DNA from: Caenorhabditis elegans
Lineage: Eukaryota; Nematoda; Chromadorea; Rhabditida; Rhabditidae
Length of the DNA stretch: 64,000 bases
Assembly: GCF_000002985.6 (NCBI RefSeq)
Contig: NC_003284.9
Location: forward strand, 16,368,001 to 16,432,000
Direction: 5' to 3'
The notes beneath the pieces were generated by a model, which was not told the origin of the DNA, did no database searches, and was given only the letters and a program-made list of their open reading frames with translations. The position numbers and the translations under genes were made by a program. Position 1 is the first letter of the stretch, and each line of letters starts with the position of its first letter. This document shows, one piece after another, positions 37,201-49,480 of the stretch.

Positions 37201-40200
37201 AAATTTTGAAAAAAAGCGTGACAGCCGGATTGATTTTCGATAAGGCAATATGTATGAATACAATAAAAGGGTGGGGTCATGACCCAGCGGCACACTGAAA
37301 ATCTATAGTGTGAATGGAAGGAGGTATATAGGAGGGAAATAATATAATGCAATACAATAGGTAAAAAACAGGACTGTGCATATTGGGCCAACTTTTAGCA
37401 CAACAACGTTGGCTATCAATAAAAAAAAGTAGGTAAGTGGTAGAAAAACTTGGTCAGTGCCAAAAAACATTGGTCAGTGCTCAGAAAAAATCAGCGTTTA
37501 AGCTAAATTTTTTACAAAATTTAAATGTCTTCATACCGTCATAAAGAACCACTAATCATTGAAAATTTTAAGTTTCAGAAGCCTATTTGAGTTTTCTTTC
37601 TCGTTTTTAAGATACACCACGGAAAATATAAACAAAAATTAATCAAGCTACTGCGTGGTATAATACTCTTCAGTAACTGATAAGAAATCTTAGACAATGA
37701 CTCATCAGAAACATCACATTTCAAATCAAAATTTCAACGGAAACCACCGATCACTTGAAAAATAAAAGTGACCCAAACTAACCAAAAAAAGTACTTTACA
37801 GTAGAACCATGGTCAACTTCGATTTAAAAAAATCGAGACGATTCCTATGATAAAAACCTGATTTAGTAAGTAGTCAAAATTGGATTGAAGTGGCTTTCCA
37901 AATCATCAAAGAAATAAAATTAGGAACACCGACAGATAGTTCTCGAAGGACGAAAAAAAAATTGTTTCATACATTTCTGATATGATACGAGGAAAAGTTT
38001 TTGTGTTTTTCAGGCAAAATGCAGCAGCCCCACAAAATCAATTTGATACAACTTTTTTTTGCACAAAGAGAAACGATACAAAACTAGAGGTGTAAGAGAT
38101 TGAGAGAAAATGGGAATGGATCGGAGCGGGAAAAAATCAGGGTGGAGATGAAAAAAAAAGAAGCAAAAGGTATCTACACTCTCCATCTCCCCACTTTTCC
38201 CAGTCATTATTGTGCATGAAGTGTGTGTGTGTGTGTGTGTGTGTGGATGAGCATTTTCGCGGAAACATGTGCTCGTGAATTTCGCGCCACCAGGAAAAAA
38301 AAAGAGCAAAACGTGCCGCCGCGGCGGCGGCCCCGCAAAACATCATCTTGCCCGTAGCATTTTATGATCCCATATTTCTGACTTACCCGCAGCTCGACGG
38401 CCTCCTCCTGCTCCTTGGTACGCTTCGTCAAGTAATCCTTTTCCAGACGCTTCATCCTTTTAGCATTCAGTTGAACTTGATTGGCAACCGTGAAAAGAAG
38501 ATCAGCGTCAAATTCATATCGCTCGCGAACTTCACGCTGGAAGTATTTGAGCATTCCTTCCATATCGAGACGGAGAAGCTCGATGCGAGCTTGTTGAAGA
38601 ATCGCGATGGAAATGCAAAATATAAAATCCATTCCTTCTACCAAAAAGCAATCCATAATTCTATTGGCAATGTCCAAAGGCATTGTAGTTGTGAAAAGTG
38701 TCAAAAACCACGAAGACGCATACATTGACGTGTCGAATCCCATATTATTAAAATGAGTATACAAATCTGGCATTTGATCCTGCACGAGACACTCCAACTG
38801 GAACATGCACAATCCTAAGTCTGTCATTGTTGGCTTGTAGAGCTCGCGGAGCCGATAGTTTTCCATGAGGCTGACGAGCACAGCAAACGCCTCTTCTTCG
38901 GGCATCTGGAGGAGCAAGAGACCAACAATGAAGGCACTACCCTGACAGTACCCAACTTCCTTGTCGTGAACTGAATAGGCTTTGATAACGTTGAACAGAA
39001 GTGATTGGCCTCGTTCGCCATCTTTGAAAAAGTCGAGCTCTGGGTAGGTACGGGGAATGTCGCGTTGAATAACCTAAAACAAAAAAAAATTAGGATTAAA
39101 AAATTTGGTTTTGAGTAGAAGGCTTTATGGTTGCTCTACACAGCCCAAAAATCCACAATTTTTTTTAGAATTGCTGAAATGTTACAACTTTCACTGAACT
39201 GTGTTTAAGCAGTTAAAAGCCTCACTTGAGCCTACTTGAGCCTACTTGAGCCTACAGAAGACTGTAAAATTTCTAGGAAATACAGTAGCTTTTCGGCATT
39301 TGACTCTAGCTTCTCGCCAAAGTTTGGCCCAAAAAATATTAACTTGGATCAGATGTTGGCTAAACTTGGGCAAAAGTTGGGCAAGACTTCGACAAAACTT
39401 GGTTTGGGCCGAAGTTAAAATTTGGCCCAAACGTTTTTTTTTGTTTTGTTTCAAACTTGGGTAGAAGCTTGGCAAGAGTTGGGTGAAACCTAAATTACTA
39501 CTCTATCAGAACTTCAAAATGCTTCAGACAACTTCAAAATTTTCAGTCGAAAGTGAGGTAAACTGCAAAATTTTTGGAAAATCGTAACCCTATAGAATAA
39601 AGCATTGAGTGAGTGCCTTTTTTGACTATAAATAAAGAAAATTCTGAAAGATTCAATTTTTTTCATCGCTGGCTCTTCCTCACAATTCAACTCAGAAATC
39701 AATTCTAGGCAAAAATTCAATCGAATTACCCTCACCTTCTCATAAACCGAAGACTGCCGCATATAGTCACTGTACAAATCGTGGACACTAGACACCGACG
39801 CATTCGATAAATTCTGCCATGCAATCATTCGAAAGTGCTGTGGGATGCCTCGTTTCACAAGATCCTTAATGTAGTTGGGACGCTTCTTGACTTCAATTTC
39901 CCAGTTGAGAATAAGCTCTCCCCACACGGACCACAAGTCTTCCTGAAAATACTAATCAGCGGGGTTTTGTGTGCTTGCAAAATTCTCGGTCGAGCTCAAA
40001 TACCTCATCTTCTTCGGGAGAATGTTCACGAGCACCTTTGCGACTTTCACTGGAACCAGTCTTCTTGGAGGCAACACTTCGAGAGTCTTCCTCATTTGAT
40101 CTGAAAAAGTCAATGTTTCCAATTTTGAAAATTTGTTTTATATGTCATTATTATTCCATCTCTTCATTGCGTTCTCAGTATGTTTGACTTGCGAAAACAA

Positions 40201-43200
40201 ATTGATTGTGCAGATTGAGAAAAACTATGGTATTTACTATTTTTTGTTCGATTCGGCTTGGTCAATGTTTGACCAACTGCTTTTCATGACTATAAGCACG
40301 CGGGAATGTGCACTAAAATGGAAAGGAAATTTTTGGGAAAAATTGAAGTGGGGATTGAAAGTTTGAGAAAATATGGTAGGAAAATTGGAATTTTTGTACA
40401 AAAAATAACTTTATTAATTCTCAAACTGTTTTCAAACTGTTTTTGAATTCTTCAAAATTAAAATTGATTCATAAATCAATAAAGTTTTAGCAAACAAATT
40501 TGAATCGCCGACTTTCAAAACTTTCCATAATTGTCATTTTGCGAAAGGCGGCAATTCAGAAATTCATAAAAATTTGGTTGATAAAAAAAATTCAAAAAAA
40601 AGTAACTTCAGTTGTAGTTAGTTTTTTTTTCAAAAGAAATGTAATCTAGAAATTTAAACATCTCTTTTTGGGAAGTTGGAATATTTTTGACAATACAGAA
40701 ACTTGACAATTGTCAGATGTATGAAAAAAAGTTCGGATCACTTAACTTTAATTGGTGTCCATCCCTGTTTTGAGTTAAAGCTCTGATTCGGAAAAAAAAC
40801 CAAATGTGCACAATTGCTCCAAAAAGTTTCAAAAAAAAATTCGAAAAAAATCTCACTTGTTCAGCTGCTCCATCTTGGCAAGCAAATCGACTTCATTTAG
40901 CGATACTGGGGCTCCTGTCTCGCACGGCTCACCACACTCGGTGTCTGCGGATCCTGAAAAAAAAACAAAATCGTGTACTACATACTTCAAGGGGGCTCAT
41001 TTCAAAAATGTCAGTCAACTTAACCTAGGAATGAAAAGTGAGAAAAGAGAAAAAAACGAAAGAACGCAACCAGCCACAAGTTTGCTGCCAAATATACACG
41101 CAGTAGTAGTAGTAGCCGGTGCAAAAAAAAAGTGTGGGGGGGATGAGGTCTCTAATAAACGTTTTTTCCACTCTAACGCCTCTCTCATTCCACATTTACA
41201 AAAAAGCCAATAGATAGTTTCGAAAAAGAGTGGGAGGACATTCATTTTGAAATGACAAAGAACAACAATCGGTTAGTTATAATATGAACAAAAGAGACTG
41301 AAAAAGGGCGACGGCAGTTGGTGGCGTGGTTGAGAATGAGACAAGTGGAAAATAGAGCTAAAATAGAGAGAAGTGTATGCAACAAATATGACAAATGACG
41401 ACGACACCCCCCATCTCTTCTCAACCCCTCATGTCCATTTTTGCCATCGTCGCCGCCGTCGCCGCCGCCGCCGCCATTCCGAAACAAACCAACGCCGGTT
41501 CACCCTAAAGTCGTGATGCATTATGCCAAGACAAGGCTTACATAAAAGTGGAGAGATTGAGAGATATAGATGGTTAGACAAAAGACAAAGTTGTAGTGTT
41601 TTTGTGGAAAATTGTGCTCTAGAAATCAAAAGTCGTATTAAAAATCGGTTCTTTTACAATTTGATCTTTAGAAATCGCGCCAAATAGATTTTTAACAAAA
41701 TGACGTCATGCTTTTTTTCAAGTGGCTTTTTACAATAAGATTAATGTCACTGTTTTGTAAAATAGTAAATTAACAATGAATTGTTTTGAATAAACCATTC
41801 CGATAAAACCCTTCTCACACATGTTTTATATAAATTTAACCTAACCATAGAAAAATAAAACTAACCACAAAAAAACAAAACATGCACAGATTTCAAATGA
41901 CTTGAACAAATTCAATATACGAAAAAAAACTCAGATTTGTCAATTTGAACTAGTAAATTGGGAAATGTTTTATTAAAAAATTAAAAATAAGTTTGGACTC
42001 TAAGCATTATCTCGTGTTGGCTGGAAAAATGTGCTCTAAAGTGCATAATTTGTATTTAAAAAAGTTAATTTCCAAACTGTGCTGAATGAACAATGTGCCC
42101 GTTCACAATTTGATCCCTAGAAATTGCGCCAAATAGATTAAAAATGACGTCATGTGTTTTTTCAAGTGGCTTCTCACAATAAAATTAATGTGGCGTTCTT
42201 TGGTAAAATAATGATTTAACAATAATGCAGTTTAGATTGTTTTGATTAAAGTCATATACTATTCCAACACAAGACACAAGTTTTAATATTATTATTCAAC
42301 TTATTCTTCTTATTAGACTTGCACCATCTCTTGATCTACGTCGACAGAACGTATATCGGTTCTTTTTGGTTTTGTTTAAAAAATGTGATTTGACAAAACA
42401 CGTACGTACTACTTTTCTAAATTTTTACAGTGGAACATTTGTAGGCTAAACTTAAGACGAATTAAATATAAGCTGCCAAAATAAAGCAATACGATAAGTT
42501 CGAAAAAAAATACCTGTGAGGTTTGTGGGTTTACGCTAATAAAAAAAACAATTTCTAGTGTTCAGAAAAAAAGAGCACTGTAAATATTGAACAAGTCTAG
42601 AGTTGCAACAAGCAAAAAAAATGGGAGAGCACAGCAAATTGCTCGTCTCAATTTTTGTCACCCAGCGCCGTTCTCCACACACACACACAGGTGTTGTGTT
42701 TGTTAATCGCCGTTCCCCTCCCGTCTCCTTCTCTCCTGTAAACGGCTCTCGGAGAATAATCAGTTCTCTTTGTTAATGCAAAAGCACAGACACACACACA
42801 TGCGCTCAAAAAATACACATGACTGGCGGGAAGGGACGGGTGTGGGTGTAAAGATCAGAATGTGATGCGCGAGAAAATGAGCAGACATTCTGTGTCTTGG
42901 TGTGTCTACTGTAACTAAAGGACTGTAGGAGACTTGAGTCTTGTCTTAAAAATATCTTTCAAAAAGTTAAAAAAATTTCTCTAAATTATAAAATTTTCCA
43001 ATTTCGGAAGGGTAGGTTACCATAATTTGAAAAAAAATAATGACTAAAAAGGTTTTTATTTTAAAAACAGGACAATTTGTTTCATTCAACCAAAACATTA
43101 CTCGACCAATCAATCCCTCAACATTTTCCAACAATCTCAAGCTTCTCCCCTCTCTTCCAAAAGATTGTGTTAATAGATTATGCTTCAAGTAAATTAATTC

Positions 43201-46200
43201 ACGATAATGGGCGCAAAAAGATAATGATGATGCTGTTGTATGTACAATTTTCGCTTTCTCACTGCTTATCCACGAAACAAAAAAAAACCGACCCCCTTCC
43301 GTCCACACGAGGAAGACGACGACAAGCGTTCGGACATTGGGAGGAAGAAACATACCGGCGTCTCCCAAAATGTTCTACTTTATCCTTGCGACTAAATCAA
43401 TCTGGTTCTAGGATTTTGATCTCTACTGGAGTGGAAGAGAGTGGTGAAGTGGTCTACTGTTGGATCGACAGTTTTTTTTCTTTTAGGAAAATAATCGGCT
43501 TGGTTTTGGTCAAATTTAAATTTGAAAAGAACTCAAGTTGAAAATTTATTGCTGTGTAGAAAAACCAAAAAATGCTAAGGAAAGCAAAAATAACAAAAAA
43601 AAAGTATCTCAGGTCAATCTGATTTATATAGTGAAATCAAATCAAATCAGTGTCAGTCAATTCTAATTTGCAGGGAAAAATATCTCAATATCGAGAAAAT
43701 AGGATATACTTGCGAGGTTTTGAGAAAAAAAAACGGAAAATTTTTAATTAAATAAGATTGCAGTTCTATCTACGAGTTTCAACTAAAAAGGCTCATTATT
43801 TAAAAAAAAATTTTGAAACTAAATTGGCAAAATAAAACAATAAATTTCTGATTGAATTTTTTCTAAACAAAATTTGTCGTGGTGATTTCTGCACTAGAAT
43901 ATCAAATACCAAATTTAGCCATCTATAATTAAAAAGTCGGAATTGTCAAAATTCAAAAAGTTAATTTCTCTAGATGTTTTCTTATAAAGAAAATTTTTTT
44001 TTCCATAAAATTTTTGAAAATCCATAGACAGGATATCAGCGCATAAGGAACATTACTGCAGTTTCGCCAAAAAGTAGAACTCGAAAAAAAAACACTTAAA
44101 ATAAATACACCGCAGGTATGAGTAACCTATGCAGTGAAAAAGACTAATTTCGCAACTATTTGGTCTCACGTCCTGCTCAGGTAGGACAGTCAAAAATCAA
44201 TAAGTGTCAACAAGCAGCGGCGAGAAAAGAAGACAAACTGTGATTCGATGTATACATACTTTTTCCCAACGTTTACCGCTCTGCGTCTTCAGTATTTTGT
44301 CAAAATTTTAAAGATACCTGACTTGGGAAAAAAAGGCGACCTACAATTTCTAATAAAAGTAAAAAGCCGCCCACCTCGTCGGTCGAGGCCCAATTAAAGA
44401 TTTCGGTGACCCAGTAGCTATGTGTCCAACTACAAGAGAAGCTCTTCTCCTTCCGCCGCCCCTCCCTTTACAATGCATACATAAACGAGCAGCTGAGCAC
44501 TACTGGCTCACAGTAAACTAGTACTACTACTACTACTACTACTACTACTACAACATCTACAACTAAGAATACTTCCCCACTCCCTAGTTTTGCCCCATTT
44601 TTTTTAGTTGTTAAACTATATTTAAATTTACAGGTGTGTGAATGTGTGTGTGGTGGTGGTGGTCGTCCGTATTATAACAATGCAAATCGTCGCGGCACTG
44701 TTGTGCTTTGCGTGTTTGCATTCAATTTTCTATCATGAATAGTAATGGAAAGGGAAATTGGGGGGAAAACTAGTACTAGAAAACAACTGCGAATTGGGTC
44801 TCGCCACGACAATATTGTTTACATTTTTCAGGGTGCGGCACATTTTTTCCTATAGTTTCGTTTGTAGAAATTATTTTTTGAAAACATTCAAATATTTCTC
44901 GTAAATACAGAATTTTGAATTTAAAAAATAATTCTGGTAGAAAATCGTGAATTGGTAGGCCTGAGTATAAATTAGGCTTAGAAAGTCTTCAGGCTTAGAC
45001 ACGTAGGCTTAAACTATTAGAACTCTGTTTTTAAGTATAGTCCTTATTAGTTTTAGATAAAATTAGAGGGGCCAATTTGAACGAAAACTAAAAAGAAAGT
45101 TCAAAAAAAGTTATTTCTATTAACGTAAGTGTCTCTGTTTTTAGAACTGCATATCAAAATTCAAAAGTCTATAAAACTTTTTTGAAAAACCGTTCTTACC
45201 GTAATCCGAACTCCGACGTAGCGCTGCAGTGGCTGCCATCGGCGGTGACAATTGGGACGGCGAGTTGCGTGGCGACGACGTTGAATTCGAGTTTGAACGC
45301 GAATGCCTGAAAAAAAAACATATTTCAATGATCGAACATATAGAAATTGGAAAACGCGAATGGAAAGAGTCATCAGCGTCATGAAAATGCCATTTTTTAT
45401 TGTACAAAGTAATGCTGGCCAAGGAGAGCACTGATGAGTAAAAATGTCAATAGTCAAACCGGAAGTCTATCCAATCACTTTTTGGGTAGCACAGAAGAGA
45501 GAAAAGTCTTAAACTGAAAAAAAAAAACGCAAAGAAAAAAGCTACGGGGAGAAATCAAGTAGCCGCTGACACCACGCAAGGCGTCATCTTTAATTTTAAT
45601 TAACAAAACCTCCTTCCACCCCATCATTGTCAACATTGCAATGGTCGAAAAACACAATACAAAATGAAATAAAAATGCAAAGAGCTGTTCCTATAAAGTT
45701 CCACGAAGAACGGAATACTAACGGAATATTTCAAATTTCAAAAGGTGGGCGAGCCATCTCTTGTTGTGTCATTCTTCCAGCTTTGAATGCTTTCCTTATC
45801 AGTTTTAATACTAGCCACCGCCTCTGCATAGTGCGAGATAACAAAACAGTTCTCTTGTAAGGGACACGTGGATGGGGAATACTTTTAATATTAATTGAGA
45901 TTTGAGAAAAAACATAAAGTTTGACTGAAAATGATGCACTGAAAATTATTCAGAATACACTCAAAACTTTCTACATTGTTTAAAACAAAAATAATCATAA
46001 CTGTCGGAAAAAATGATAATTGTTATTTTTTCAGAAAAAAAACTGTTCTAGTTTATAATTTTGAATTCAACATTGTAGATCTACACAAATTTCTAAATTT
46101 CATATTCAGTTCAATTTTAAATCAACCAAAATTGAAAAATACAAAAAAAAACATTTATGTGAATTTTTTGGAGACTACACCTACTGTGCTAAAATGGCCA

Positions 46201-48840
46201 AATATCACAGTAAAACTTTTTTAATGTTTTTTTTTTCAAATTTTTAGTCAAAAAGTTACGATTACTCAGTCACTCATAATTTAAGCCGTCAAAAAAAACA
46301 AATGTTTTTTTTCTACAAATTGTATGTATAAAATTTCGTTAATTTGATGTTGCCAAAACTTCAAGTGAAAAAATTTTTTTTTTTTTAAATTTTGTAACTA
46401 AACTTAAAAACTTTCAGCTAAACTTCCTATTTAAAATCATTTCTCAATTACCTAAAAACTCCAAACTAAAGAAAGGCTTTCGTAACCAAATCCAATTGTA
46501 ATATTAAAAAAGTCGTCAGTAGTCATCGAGACGTGTAATTGACAGGAACGGATGGCGGCGGTCAGTTTTGAGGTGAGATCAAGCGATCTGAGGACAAAAA
46601 GGGCGAAGAAAAAAGGTCGGGGTCAGATATTGCCAAACACGCACGCAATCAATAAAAAGGATATAAATAAGGAAGAAGAGGATAGGTGTGGTGTGTGTGG
46701 ACCTTCCTGTGCACTGTTGCGTAGTGGTGGCGGTGTTCCCTCCTCTATCTCTCTCTCTCCCTGTGTTCTTCTGTAGTATATCCCACACGTAGAAGACGTC
46801 GCGTGGAAATGGTGAGAGAGTGGAGGGTGGCAGAGAAAACGAGATGTATACAGGTTACCCGACCGCTTTAATACAAAACATGTTTTCCTGTGTGTTGCAT
46901 GCCAATGCTGATACAATTGATGATGCGAGTTAGCAGTCGCAATTGTGATGAATACCGTCCTATTGATGGTAAAATTTAAGCTATCATAGTTTGGAACGAT
47001 GATGTTTTTGGAGTGGGTCTTGCCGCGATTTCTACATCTATCTGAGTACAAAATGAAAATTTATGAAGTTTTACCTTCTGAAGCGCACAGAGAAAAGGGT
47101 TTGTACAAAGTTTCACGAGTTCCTGAGGACACGATAGTATATGGTAGCTCAAAGAAAACAGGATAAAATCTAAACCTAGAGGAATTTCTTTTGAAAATGT
47201 GGCAAATTTTACAACTTGTTAACACTATTCCGATTTCCAAAAAATCAAAACTCCGGAAAATGAAAAGTTCAGGTCTCAGTGAAACTTGTCTTATTATTCT
47301 ACAAAGCCAATGTGCAAAAACTATTACTTTGCCAGTTTGTACCTTATTTCCAGTATAGAAAAACGAAATAGTAAAAGCAGCCGACATTGATCAAAGTTTG
47401 CGATGTCTTATGCTGTTAGCGTTTTTCAAATTAGCCAGAGGGGCAGGATAGTTCCTTCGGTACGCAAGCAATCTGGAGGCCACGAGTTCAAGTCCGGCCT
47501 CACCCCTAGGTACATCCAGCCACTATTGGAGTAATCCACAACTGGATTATCGGCCACAGTCCCCGGCTAGGACGTGGCTTAAATTATAGCCCAGCGGGAG
47601 CACCACCGGGCAGTCCCAGATCCGCAGTGCATAGCGCATGAAGAACGGATCGACCTTTTCTTTCAATTTATAATACATAGCAATATTGCTTACACCTTCC
47701 CCTGCATCTCAACTCGAACCAACTGTACACGACTCATCAAACTGTTATCAAACCCCACCACCACGTTTCGAGGATTTACACAAAGCCTTGACCTATTTAT
47801 CGCTGACTGACCCCTCGGTCCCGTATATTTGCTCGTGTTGTCACGTTCGGAGCAGCTAGCCCCTGCAGTAAACTGCAAGGGAAAAAAACCAACCACGGTG
47901 AGTTCAACACGAGCAAACAGAACGTTGTCGTCCCTAACTTTGTGCGCGCGCTCGAAGATCAGTTCCTTGTTCCATTCTCAATCTCGGGAAAACTCGTTGC
48001 CAACATGCCAATCACACAATTTCCTGGTTTGGTCAAGGTTTCGGACACACGGCCAACGGAATGCCATCATGCTTGTGTACCTAGTGTTCCAAAATTAGAT
48101 TCGTCCCCCCCCCCACTCCTCCTGTATGCATACAGGAAAACGCCGGTTTTCCGTGGCGCCGCGCCAGGATATTTTTGGAAACTGTCGATGACCAATCGGA
48201 GGAGAAGAACAAAAATGGCGCCGCGCACGGACCGAAACGGGTGAAGAGCTTTGTCTAGAGGAAAAAAAGAATGAAGAGAAGAGTTGGAACAATGATTTTT
48301 GATTAAAAGCCAGTCAAAAATTAATTGGCAAGAGAAAAGGCTAATCTATTGATGGATAGTAGGCCAAGTTCAGTTGATCAAATTAAAACTGGTAAATAAA
48401 CATCAAACTCAAATCAAACATTGATGGAAAGCACCCTATAGATTACTTGAATCAAAGTCTTTGCACAGAAATAGGAAAAATGTATTAAATTTGACGTAGA
48501 GGATTAAAACGACCAATAATACAAAGTTTCTAAAGCACAAGAGGAGGTACAGTTCGATCAGTTAAAGTTGGAAGGCTATTAGAAAGATAGTTGAGTACTA
48601 GTAGATTAAGCACAATTGGGAACTTGAAAAAAATGAGTCTCAAATTTTGAATTGAGAAATGTTCTGACCATTTCAAAAATATAATTTCTAAAACCTCCAA
48701 TTTTAAAAATGATCCCAAAATTCTTACCATAATCGCTCCCAGTCTAGATTGAAGAAGCTAGCAGTTTCTTGAAAAAACGACGTAGACTGATGATGTGGAA
48801 ACACTGATGGCGTTCCGACAAGAGCCGGCGAGGGCACCAT
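31210..48840 (-). CDS. EVI5-type Rab GTPase-activating protein (TBC domain plus coiled coil)
   Basis: Exons in transcription order: 48728-48840, 45200-45306, 40857-40953, 40004-40100, 39736-39942, 38387-39073, 33877-33969, 33239-33354, 32466-32631, 31544-32302, 31326-31481 and 31210-31269. They give 885 residues and all phases agree. A Ser-rich N-terminus precedes the TBC domain (about 150-420), which has GIPQHFRMIAW, the arginine-finger motif IQRDIPR (about 209-215) and the glutamine-finger motif YCQG (about 249-252). Both catalytic residues are present, so GAP activity is expected. The linker RLRTENRLLRQRI and a long coiled coil (about 437-815) match the EVI5/EVI5-like layout, and human EVI5 is a little shorter. 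EVI5 proteins act on Rab11 or Rab35-type membrane traffic and in cytokinesis. Introns of 4.4, 4.2 and 3.4 kb suggest internal promoters. I do not recall the worm gene name with certainty. Confidence 0.92.
35138..35190 (-). other. Candidate alternative first exon of EVI5-like gene
   Basis: Inside intron 33970-38386, a TTTCCAG acceptor is followed after two bases by ATG (35188). Seventeen codons (MRTRAQIGKQRFVWTKK) then lead to a GTAAAA donor. The phase is 0, so it joins in frame to the RLRTENRL exon at 33969. The product would be the coiled-coil half without the TBC domain. The acceptor so close to the ATG suggests SL1 trans-splicing. Confidence 0.55.
35300..35740 (-). promoter_or_regulatory. 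GC-rich candidate internal promoter of EVI5-like gene
   Basis: It lies directly upstream, in transcription direction, of the candidate first exon at 35138-35190. It has GA-repeats (35443-35461), GAAGAAG runs and a GC-rich core (about 35600-35730) with GCCGCCGCC and a CCGCCC box (GACTCCGCCCAG). This composition stands out strongly in an AT-rich intron. Confidence 0.4.
35927..36424. repeat. 500-base palindromic element in EVI5-like intron
   Basis: The left end is TTAAAGGTGGAGTACCGAAA and the right end is TTTTGGTATTCCATCTTTAA. The arms keep pairing inward (GAGACTTTGCTTTTTAGACC with GGTCCAAAAAGTAAAGTCTC, then TTTGAAAA/AAGTTATG regions). The ends resemble the TTAAAGGTGGAGTAG family, but the interior differs. 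It is a foldback-type nonautonomous transposon. Confidence 0.75.
38221..38246 (+). repeat. (GT)13 microsatellite
   Basis: Perfect GT dinucleotide run in the EVI5-like intron 33970-38386, just outside the exon at 38387. Confidence 0.95.
41448..41475 (+). repeat. GCC-rich trinucleotide run
   Basis: CGCCGCC repeats with one GTC interruption, in EVI5-like intron 40954-45199. It is GC-rich in an otherwise AT-rich intron. Confidence 0.85.
41654..41750 (+). repeat. Direct repeat copy 1 with CRE-like site
   Basis: About 97 bases (TTACAATTTGATC to TTAATGTCAC) recur at 42112-42190 in the same orientation. Each copy holds a palindromic TGACGTCA, here at 41701-41708. Confidence 0.8.
42112..42190 (+). 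repeat. Direct repeat copy 2 with CRE-like site
   Basis: A diverged copy of 41654-41750. GCGCCAAATAGATT and TTTTTTCAAGTGGCTT are shared and the middle is shortened. TGACGTCA lies at 42145-42152. Confidence 0.8.
44521..44552 (+). repeat. (TAC)n microsatellite
   Basis: About ten uninterrupted TAC units in EVI5-like intron 40954-45199, next to a GC-richer, promoter-like stretch at 44360-44480. Confidence 0.9.
47440..47668 (+). repeat. Second tRNA-derived SINE-like element
   Basis: It has a B-box match (AGTTCAAGTCC, 47485-47495) about 45 bases from the 5' end, and a degenerate A-box region (TAGTTCCTTCGG). The tail contains CAGTCCCCGG then GTGGCTTAAATT and later GATCCGCAG, echoing the 10968-11232 element. 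It ends CTTTTCTTTC. It lies in the EVI5-like intron 45307-48727, antisense to that gene. Confidence 0.45.
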
Positions 48841-49480
48841 CGTGAATATGTAGAGTTACGGAATAAAGTGAAATATTTTGATGTTGGTAGCTGTTTTTTT
48901 TCTATTGTTGTTGTTGTTGGTCGTATGGGTGTTGATCGAGAGATAATCAGTCGAAAAGTGGCGAACAATCCCGAGTTGAGCTCAGCGGGGGAGGGGGAAA
49001 AATTTTGAGCCGAGAGCCGTGTTTTGCGCGTCCGTCGCCACTATTGAGTCTATATGGTCGTAGCGAGGAGGACGCGAAACAGCATACAGTCGAAAAGAGA
49101 ACGATAGGCGAAGGGAGCGACGCGAGGCAAGAGACCGGGCGGCGATCGGGCCGTGCGCACAGTCCGAAGTAGGCGTGACACAACCAAACCGCGAGTCTCT
49201 GAATCCATCGCTTCTTCTTCCCACAGAAATGGAGCAAATATGGTCATGTGCTTTAGCTTCTTCAAGACATACTATTAGTTTTTCAACACGTCTTGGTTTC
49301 CGCGCTGGGTTTTGCTCTCCGGAGGGAAACACAAGGCGCGCGGGAGTGAGGGGAGGGACGAGATTTACGGATTGGAGCAGCGTCCACACTGATGTCATTA
49401 TTTATTTATACGGTTATATAATACTATTTGTGAAAGCCAAAACAGAGGTGCAACGTGTGGCTAGTGGACTTTAATTCTAT
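48841..49480 (-). promoter_or_regulatory. 5' region of EVI5-like gene
   Basis: A splice acceptor (AAAACAG|CTACC, edge near 48891) precedes the start codon by about 50 bases, pointing to an untranslated exon or trans-splicing. Further upstream, 48970-49380 is GC-rich (GGGCGGCGATCGGGCC, then AAGGCGCGCGGGAG) compared with the flanks, as expected of a promoter. No TATA box is evident. Confidence 0.45.

Noticed and set aside
43077..43541. 154-codon plus-strand frame
   Set aside because: No domain, signal or splice logic. It lies in a large intron of the EVI5-like gene and contains simple-repeat text.
48982..49398. 138-codon minus-strand frame and overlapping frames
   Set aside because: They sit in the GC-rich 5' region of the EVI5-like gene and have no coding character. 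A promoter or untranslated exon is the better explanation.
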